From NCBI GenBank assembly GCA_934047225.1, contig OW203992.1:13009501-13073500 (forward strand): a DNA stretch of 64,000 nucleotides. Reading direction: 5' to 3'. Position numbers and translations under genes: made by a program. Below, one piece after another: positions 57,009 to 64,000 of the stretch (within the stretch, counting starts at the first letter, position 1; every line of letters begins with the position of its first letter). Below the pieces are notes generated by a model. That model saw only the letters and a program-made list of their open reading frames with translations, searched no databases and was not told the DNA's origin. Source of the DNA: Ypsolopha sequella. Its lineage: Eukaryota > Arthropoda > Insecta > Lepidoptera > Ypsolophidae.

Positions 57009-60000
57009 CTGGAAACAAAAATGTTTTCTCATTAGCTTTGCCAGATTTCCAATAACATGGAAATCTAAACGAATCTCCAACTGCAGTAATACACAATACG
57101 GGTATATTTCAGGAAATATTTGCTTCAATTCGGAAGAGACCTAATTCTCTTCTACTTCTAATTTTCTTAGAATCAACTAGGACTATTATAATATGAAAAT
57201 TTTAATTAAAACTAATAAATTTCTATTTTATTTATTTATAACACTTGCACATTTACAGAAACAGTATTAAACTAAGAAAAAATAAATAAACTACTTAATC
57301 ATAATAAAAAACATAGTTTGCAAGGCGCCACTTATTGCTAATAGCAATATCTTCCAGGCAACCTTAGGGTGAAAGAAAGATATATTTATGATTTTATTCC
57401 AAATCAATCGAAAGTACTTTAATCTAGACGATTGTCATAGGCCGCGTGTCGCGTCAAAAGCTTAGACATTACGAATTAACTGTCAAATACTATCAAATCA
57501 AAAATAACGATCCAAATCGTAAAGCATCTATGAACCCCTTACACAATTGGAATGAGCCGTTTGACAAGTAAAATGATACGTTTTAAGCTGTTAAATGAAT
57601 ACGATTTCCTTGCACAATTGCACCAAAGGTTCGATCCCCGGTTGGGCATGCACGAATAATTTATATGCATAGTATTTGTATAATGCATAATACTTACCAC
57701 TTGCTGAACGGTGAAGGAAAACATCATGAGGAAACCTGCATGCCCTAGAAACGTGTATTTGTGCTCGAAGAACGGTGGTAGGGCTTATCATCCATCACGT
57801 TGGGAATAATCGTCGGTAAAACGCGGGTGTACCGAGTGTGGACTGTAACTTGCATTTCACAGTCCACACTCGGGAACACCTACACCCCCTCGGGGATTCA
57901 TGTCGTGACGATATATTTATTAATATTAAGTTTTAAAAACATTCACTAACTAAAGTGTTCACCTCTGTGTGAACACTTTTACACCCGTAGTACAGTGTTT
58001 GATCGCGCGCGACGCGACTTAGTTGAATCACAAGTGCGAGAAGCGTTACACGATGCATTTGCGATTTTAACAGTTTGTCTTGGTCCGCGCACCTGATTCA
58101 ACTAAGTCGCAATTGTGCTACGGGCGCTGAACTCATTAGAATGTATCGAGACCGTTTACCTCATTTACATAAATTTTGTAAAAGGTCTGTTTTATTATCT
58201 TAATAGGTCGATGCCTTATTGTAACACAATTGAAAAGTTTGTATTTTTCATTCATAGCAGCAAATAATATTTTGCGAACTAGGTATACCTAGAATCCGCG
58301 CCACCACCACTGAAGTCCTGCGACGAATAATGTGTTCATACTAAATTTATTCGCGGTAAAAGTGTTAACAGCTTTGACATAAGATACCTTGCTTGACACG
58401 GTGATATTCAGATGCGAGCATGACCGTCAGTCCCCCCATGTGGTGAATCACCCCTCCCCCCCTATAATGTGTGCATGTGGTTTTGTAGTATTATATTATA
58501 TTTGTGTCGATTCGGTGTTACACGACTTAACTTATTTGACAGTACTAAACTTAATTTAAGCGTACTGTCTTCTTTCTGTATCGAAACAGGAGGCTTAAAA
58601 TAAGGTTAGTCCTGTTAAGTTAAGTTGTGTTACACCGAATCGACACAATTATCTGTGGTTTTATGCAATTTTTTAGGAAAACGAAATAAGATACGAGAAA
58701 ATAGTTAAGGCCCTGCCATTCCAAAATGAGCATTTTGATTAATTAATATTGTCAGTTCAATATCTCATTCAAATACAAGTTAAATATATGTAACAAAAGA
58801 GGATATACTCTAAACACAAGTTGATCTAAAAACGTAATTGAGTAAACTTCACTCGATAGAAAAAAATCACAAAGTAAGCTTGTCAAATTGCGGATAAATG
58901 TGTTTATATCAAAGGTGTTCAACGGAGAGAATTAAAACTTTTCCTGAATTTTCTTTACAGATAACTAAAGACACTTATCGACCCATTTTTATTTATTTCT
59001 CAATACTCTTTCAGAAATTCCAGAAAAACCTCGCAAATTCACCGATTATGCGTGCTCGCAGCGCACGAAGCGAGCGTTCTAATGTAGACTTTATGACAAT
59101 ATCATCGAGTTCTAAATTACTTAATACGATTATTGTGTTGGATGCGTAGGGCCTTAAGGGCCCGCTATCCCTGACATTGAGCACCTCATTTTGCATCAAG
59201 TAGAACTGAACTCTTAAAATTTTATAGTTTAAAATAGCGCGCTCTGAGTTGTAACCGAAATATCGCGCGCTCTTAAAAAATACGTTTTTCGCTATTCGCA
59301 AAAGTTCTTACTAAATTACATTTTCTTTAATTTCCTGTAATTTTCCTACGATTTGGTAATGTAAATTTTATATAAAACGAAAAAAACGTGAATAATCGAC
59401 CAAGATTTGGATTTTTTTTCGATCGAGCAAAGTGTCACGTATCGCGTTTTGAACCGCAAAATAATCTGCAAAAAGAATTGTATCTAACATATTTTTCCAG
59501 ATTTAAAATAGCACAATTTCGTGGTTTAAAATGAATGTTATGATTTCTTATCGCAGATTTGTTGCATTTTATTTGTTTTAAATTATTATTCATTAAGAAA
59601 TTTGAAATTACCTTTTGAGCAATTGCGCTGCCATTACCGACACATTATTATAATATCTATGGCCACAATTAATTTCTCCCTCTTTTCTTGAATAAAGAGG
59701 TGACTTAAGAAGTATCCGCTTAAATAATTTACGGTTTTATCTCTTGACAACCCGCTGCTTTTTTTATTAGGCTGAGAAATGAGTGCTCTCTAAGGGTATG
59801 TGGATGGAAAAGTCGAAAGCAGGGTCTTTGACTTAAGAACTTTGTTTAGACTAGTTAGGAAATAAACATACTAAAAGTCCTTATCCCTCCGAGTCGAGCC
59901 CGAGGGGGGGGGGGGGCACAAAGAAGATCCCGTTTTTTGGTTTTTTGCTTACATCTCAACAACAGCTGGTTCTATAGACTTGAAATTTTGCATATAGATA

Positions 60001-61086
60001 CCTTATATAGTGAAGGCGTCCATTAAGAAAGGATTTTTCAAAACACACCCCCTAAGGGGGTGAAACGGGTGTCCAAAGTTTGTATGGGGAAACAAGATTA
60101 GTTAGACTATTTTATTCGAGACTTCACAGGAGTACTCTTATCTATAAATGTGTTTCAAGTTTTTTCAGAATTCAACCCCTAAAAGGGGGAAATGGGGTAA
60201 AAAATTTGAAAATCAACATGGGTATCGTTTGAATGGTTTATCGGGTCGCTGATTACGAAAACAACAACGATTTTAAAATCCAACGTGGTTGACGTGAAAA
60301 AGGCTTTGAAATTCGACCATTTTTTGAAGCTCATAGCTAGGCAAAGATTGGAGATAGATAAAAAGTGTGAAAGCTAAAGTTGTAGAAAATTTTATCAGCT
60401 TCATTATGTAGTAAAACAAAATTTCGTACAATGCACGGTTTTCGAGATGTAAGCAAAAAACCAAAAAACGGGATCTTTGTGCCCCCCCACCTCGGGCTCG
60501 ACTCGGAGGGGCAAGGACTTTTAGCATGTTTATCTCCTAACTAGTCCAAACAAAGTTCCTAAGTTAAAGATCCTGCTTTCGACTTTTCCATCCACAAATT
60601 ATTCGTTGCTTAAGCTATATGCATAAGACTAACTTCTTCTAGCACTTTTTGCCACTGATCTGGGGAAAAATAAACGCAACGCAATGGCAACACTGCTTGT
60701 GCATACTATACATAAATAATAGAAAAACTTTAGTTACCTGGAAGTATTGTTCAAAGGAATAATTCGGTTCGTCATTAAGATCTTTATGCCTCAAAACAAT
60801 TTTGAATCCATTATATTGGCCTTGTCCGCGACATCTCATCTGTAGTGCAGAGTGACCTGAAAGGTCATATTTGCCCAAGGCTCTGATGCCAGCAAACCCA
60901 GCGCCGTTGACTTGAGGGTTCAGCAATGCAAAGAAAATGGCTCTTCTGTATGCAAGGTTCTGATGGATGACGAATACAGCTTTGGACATGCCCACGTCTC
61001 GCACTGTATCTGACTGTTCGGTCCACGCTGCTGTATCGTCATTCTTGGTGAAGTCATACAAATACTTTTCTTCAGGCGCGGTGTCA
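56805..61086 (-). CDS. CIA30-domain protein (NDUFAF1-like), two 3' exons, 5' end missing
   Basis: Encodes a CIA30 domain, the fold named after the complex I assembly factor CIA30/NDUFAF1. Exons 61086-60738 and 57008-56805 join in phase 0: DTAPEEKYLYDFTKNDDTAA, then GAGFAGIRALGKYDLSGH, MRCRGQGQYNGFKIVLRH and NYSFEQYFQ joined to APKEEFAVTNLAFSEFKAYY, then HVSSIGIQMYGGVYQ and LEIDWIRAV, TAG. That is 183 codons plus one split codon. The exon at 61086 starts with one base of a codon, so at least one upstream exon exists. A plausible one ends at 61552 (VQVLAFLPS, donor GTACGT, phase 2 as required), but its start is not found. Insect genomes carry this shorter CIA30 protein. A role in complex I assembly is an inference from the family; no targeting signal is visible. 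Confidence 0.8.
57009..57599 (-). other. CIA30-like intron, proximal part
   Basis: A+T-rich intron DNA without recognised features. Confidence 0.4.
57600..57910 (+). repeat. composite SINE copy
   Basis: aaaggttcgatccccggttg (B-box-like), then acttgctgaacggtgaagga, catcatgaggaaacctgcat, then tcgtcggtaaaacgcgggtg and accgagtgtggactgtaact. Relative of 28290-28660. Confidence 0.7.
58502..58650. mobile_element. MITE family A, copy 6
   Basis: gtgtcgattcggtgttacac and gtgttacaccgaatcgacac are exact inverse ends; inner ttatttgacagtactaaact and gttagtcctgttaagtta arms. The best preserved ends of the family. In the CIA30-like intron. Confidence 0.88.
58651..59792. other. CIA30-like intron, middle part
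   Basis: No exon recognised; open frames on both strands at 58898-59301 overlap each other and have no domain support. Confidence 0.45.
59793..60600. mobile_element. inverted-repeat element with roughly 165 bp arms
   Basis: Left arm ggtatgtggatggaaaagtc to cccgttttttggttttttgc; right arm gcaaaaaaccaaaaaacggg to cgacttttccatccacaaat. The left arm has a run of about 14 G at 59903-59916, against gcccccccac in the right arm. Non-coding; in the CIA30-like intron. Confidence 0.8.
60738..61086 (-). CDS. CIA30-like coding exon (penultimate)
   Basis: Acceptor atttaccag|T, donor CAG|GTAACT, 349 bp with phases 2 and 0. Carries the N-terminal half of the CIA30 fold. Confidence 0.85.
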
Positions 61087-61551
61087 CTGGTAAATTAAAA
61101 GATATGTGTAAGTAAGTACAGTACTGCAGAGACCAGTAAGTGAGCTTTTCGGGCGAGGACTTTTCTACTAAATGAGTCCAGGTGGAGGGCTAATTATGGT
61201 CGGAGCAGTATAGTGCTTTTCTCAAAAATAAAACCAGACATTTTATAGTAGGTAGGTATACAGGATACGAAGATATATAAAAGTATGTAATATTGAAAGT
61301 TACGTTCCTCATATTGGGACGAAATTTCGTTAGACAGCTGTCAAATTTCAAACACTTATTAGTCAGAATGTACTTGTAATACCGTTCATTAGAGTCCAAA
61401 AAGGGTTATAATCTAATACCATCCGTTCCGGAGATATGGCCAATCAAAGTTTTGCTAAAAAAATGTCAGTTGTCAAATTCGAGCATGGGACCGTAATCAG
61501 CGACCCCAAATGCCCATTGATACTAATTCTAATGCGAATCTGACCACGTAC

Positions 61552-61605
61552 CTGGGCAGAAACGCCAAAACTTGCACCTTTTCAATAAAATGATGCTTAA
61601 ATATT
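61552..61605 (-). CDS. tentative upstream exon of the CIA30-like gene
   Basis: On the - strand HHFIEKVQVLAFLP then AG|GTACGT: a strong donor in the phase needed by 61086, giving ...AFLPSDTAPEEK across the junction. The acceptor (atatttaag near 61606) is weak and no start codon was found, so this is only a candidate. Confidence 0.35.
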
Positions 61606-62159
61606 TTTATGCTCAAATCTTATTGAATTTAATTTTATTGTAATCTTATTATTCTTTAAAAAAAAAAAAACTAGAGTTCAATTATATGGGCTATTTAAAA
61701 GGAAATTAATAAAAACTGTGTTGATGGAAGCGCTTTGTGTCATGTCCGTGACCAAAAGTGATCAGCGATTATTAGCCTAAATACTCGTAATTAACCTGTT
61801 AGTGTGAATTATTGTATATACTTAATTAAATATTTACTCAAAATAACAATGTCAAAACCAACGCTTTAGCTATAATAACAGCTTTTTCGACATTTCTGTC
61901 CATTCCGTTACTTTCTACAAAAACACCATACTTAACTTTTCATTTAAACTTTGGATTTTCAGAAGGATACAGTAAGATTTTGTGTGCATACTGCTTAAAA
62001 ACTTGATTCCCTATATATTCATTTCTAATAAATTCGTATGTTTTCTCAAAACAAAATAGTGAAAAACAAAAAAAAATTGGGGTACATTCTGGATATGACT
62101 CTATAAAGTTGAGGTAACACTAAGTTAAATGAGATCTGAAAACTCACAGTTTTTCCACA
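61606..62159. other. A+T-rich DNA upstream of the CIA30-like exons
   Basis: No feature recognised. A strong donor at 62733 (ttgtccg|gtaagt on the - strand) preceded by a TCAGT initiator-like motif near 62773 could mark a 5' UTR exon of this gene, but this is unproven. Confidence 0.3.
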
Positions 62160-62455
62160 TCTAATTTAATTACTTATTTAATCAATCAACTTAACCCGTT
62201 AGCTCAGCCAGTGTGCAATCGCAATATTATCTTATATTATTTTGTTTCAATCACTTATTTAATTAGTCAGTTATAAATTTTAAGAGATTTCAAAACTGAC
62301 AAATATTTAAAAAAAAGTTCAACACCGCAATAATTTTTAACACTTTTACCTTATGTATCTAATATTATTTTGTTTCAGTTACTTATTTAATCAGCCGACT
62401 GAATCAGTCTTTTAATAATTTTAAGAGATCCCAAAATTTACAAATATTCAACCTT
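62160..62455 (+). repeat. diverged tandem duplication
   Basis: tattattttgtttcaRtYac, ttatttaatYagYcRactga, then ttttaagagatYYcaaaa and acaaatattYaa occur twice (about 62235 and 62365), with a partial third at 62165. Confidence 0.6.
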
Positions 62456-62828
62456 TAAACTCGTATGTACTACTTCAAAATATACTCGTGCGCTCGCTGT
62501 ACCAATGGCTTTAAGGTTCCTGTCCGTTACTTTTTTTAGTCTGGACAATACGTTACCATAGACATGAGGTAACAGAATTAGTAGCACGTTAATAAAAACT
62601 ATCATAAAACAATGAAATAACGTCCTTAATCTAAATATTTCTCAGTCAAGCCTTCGTGAATAAAATCTCTTAACACTAACATGAATCAGAACTGAGTATT
62701 TACTTGTGAAATCACGAGAAATGTTCAAAAACTTACCGGACAATGCACTAAAAAAAAACGGTACACCAACTGATCGATCTGCTTTCTGTCGTCGATGACA
62801 AATTACTGACATTTACCACAGACAACCA

Positions 62829-63116
62829 TTAGTTTTTTTTAAGCTTCACTTTATGTGTTACATACATATAAGTACCATCGCACATTGTCACAGCTTTCCT
62901 TTCATTGATTGGACTGTCTAGGTTGCCGAAAAGTATTTCCGGGACTATCAAGTTTCGTTGTACCACTTCCTCACGGGTCATGTGGTCGAAAACAACTCGT
63001 GACGGCACATAGTCCGCCATCAATGCTTCACGACCTTTCTTCAACATTCTTTGAAAAGTTGATTTAGACATTTTGAATATTGAGGCTAATCTTACATTGG
63101 AATCTCCGGTCCGCAT
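62829..63116 (-). pseudogene. Harbinger/IS4-like DDE transposase fragment
   Basis: Reads SKSTFQRMLKKGREALMADY (helix-turn-helix-like), DHMTREEVVQRNLIVPEILF, then KAVTMCDGTYMYV, resembling the first catalytic Asp region (x-D-G-T-Y-x-Y) of DDE_4-type transposases. It ends soon after, with no following catalytic residues, so it is a 5' or internal fragment. Confidence 0.6.
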
Positions 63117-63139
63117 TTTTGCTAATACCGCTGCTCACA

Positions 63140-63545
63140 GAATAAAGCAAAGAATGACCCTACAGATTTTGTCTCATAGTATCAAATAAATACAATTACA
63201 TATTCTAACGAAACATAGCATTATTTTTGTTTGACCGGCACTTTCATATTTAGCAAAAAAAAATAGATTTTTTCGAAATCACTTAGTAAAGCAGAGAATG
63301 GCCCTATAGATTTGGTCTGGCATTAACAAATAAATCTTATTACATATTCTAATGAAACATCACATTATTTTTGTTTGGTCGGCCTTTCATATTTAGCCCA
63401 GAAAAAAAATATCGATTTTTCAAACTCATATAATAAAGCAGAGAATGACCCTACCGCTTTGGTCTCATAGTAACAAATAAATATAATTACATATTCTAAC
63501 GAAATATAACATAAATTTTAATTGGCCGGCACTTTCAGATTTAGC
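63140..63545 (+). repeat. three tandem units of about 140 bp
   Basis: Each unit: taaagcaRagaatgRccctaY, ggtctcatag-like, aacaaataaatataattaca, tattctaacgaaacatMRca, gccggcactttcatatttag. Units start near 63142, 63290 and 63432. Confidence 0.8.
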
Positions 63546-63710
63546 CCAAAATGAATGATGTCCTTTCATGTCTTTATCTTTAATGGTGGTGAAGTTATGG
63601 GGCTGTGACATACGGACGCACGAACGGACAACGTAGTCTGCCATAAAGTTTCCTTTTGTACCTTTTAGGAGCTTTAGGTACAACAGAACCCTAAAAAATA
63701 AACATATGGT
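63546..63710 (+). repeat. family S tail
   Basis: tgtctttatctttaatggtg, ggctgtgacatacggacgca, then acagaaccctaaaaaataaa. Same tail as 4712-5512, so the tandem units just before it may be the body of this retroelement. Confidence 0.6.
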
Positions 63711-64000
63711 ACCAACATAGAGGAAAAATGGCTATTTTCTCTATGGGTACCAATGACATTGTCATTGTATGGTACCTATTTAATGGACACTAATTGAGTA
63801 AATCTACTCTATCTACAATAATAATATTATAAACAGGAAAGATTTGTATTTTTGTAATGAATAAACTCAAAAACTAGTGGACCGATTTCAAAAATTCTTT
63901 CACTATTAGAATACTACATTGACCCTCAGACTATATTTATTTAGGGATTCCTATTAAAACTTCAATAATGTAACCCAAGGTATAAAAAAAATTGCCATAT
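63711..64000. other. A+T-rich end of window
   Basis: Nothing recognised apart from repeat-like text (aactagtggaccgatttc). Confidence 0.4.

Overview
This window is eukaryotic nuclear DNA. It looks like an insect chromosome, most probably from a moth or butterfly (inference). Coding sequence is split into small exons with GT..AG introns, introns and intergenic DNA are A+T-rich, and short repeats are dense, including a tRNA-headed SINE, palindromic MITEs, and an element carrying CCAAGTGCGAGTCGGACTC that is familiar from lepidopteran genomes. No CRISPR array, rRNA or functional tRNA was seen.

Five genes can be supported, four of them with exon joins whose splice phases I checked by hand. (1) 11112-12294 (-): first coding exon of a Methuselah-like GPCR (ectodomain only; no 7TM exons seen below it). 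(2) 17891-34419 (-): a complete seven-exon BMP ligand of the glass bottom boat/60A class, 419 residues. (3) 36615-44822 (-): complete four-exon CWC15 spliceosome factor, 217 residues. (4) 47895-56575 (+): complete seven-exon RBM39/Caper splicing factor, 523 residues. (5) 56805-61086 (-), probably extending to about 61600: a CIA30-domain protein, 5' end unresolved. CWC15 and RBM39 diverge from one 3.07 kb interval. RBM39 and the CIA30 gene converge with 229 bp between their stop codons.

The most unusual locus lies inside the BMP gene. The sixth coding exon, which encodes the YCSGEC core of the ligand, is followed in the intron by three decayed tandem copies of itself (20417-21697). One copy has been split by a truncated, frameshifted mariner transposon. 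The same ligand has Ser in place of the Cys that normally makes the inter-subunit disulfide (PKP-S-C-AP instead of PKP-C-C-AP), while all six cystine-knot Cys are present.

The rest is mostly transposon-derived. 1-11000 holds a nested hAT-like palindromic element, a long inverted repeat pair, several copies of one SINE-like family and hairpins. A roughly 155 bp palindromic MITE (family A here) occurs six times. A second family (B, ends in GTCACCTTGTA) occurs about seven times, and a third (C, TGGGTGTTAAGATGA) twice. A hAT element at 35020-36062 still has a perfect 8 bp target-site duplication. The right end holds a Harbinger-like transposase fragment and a three-unit tandem array.
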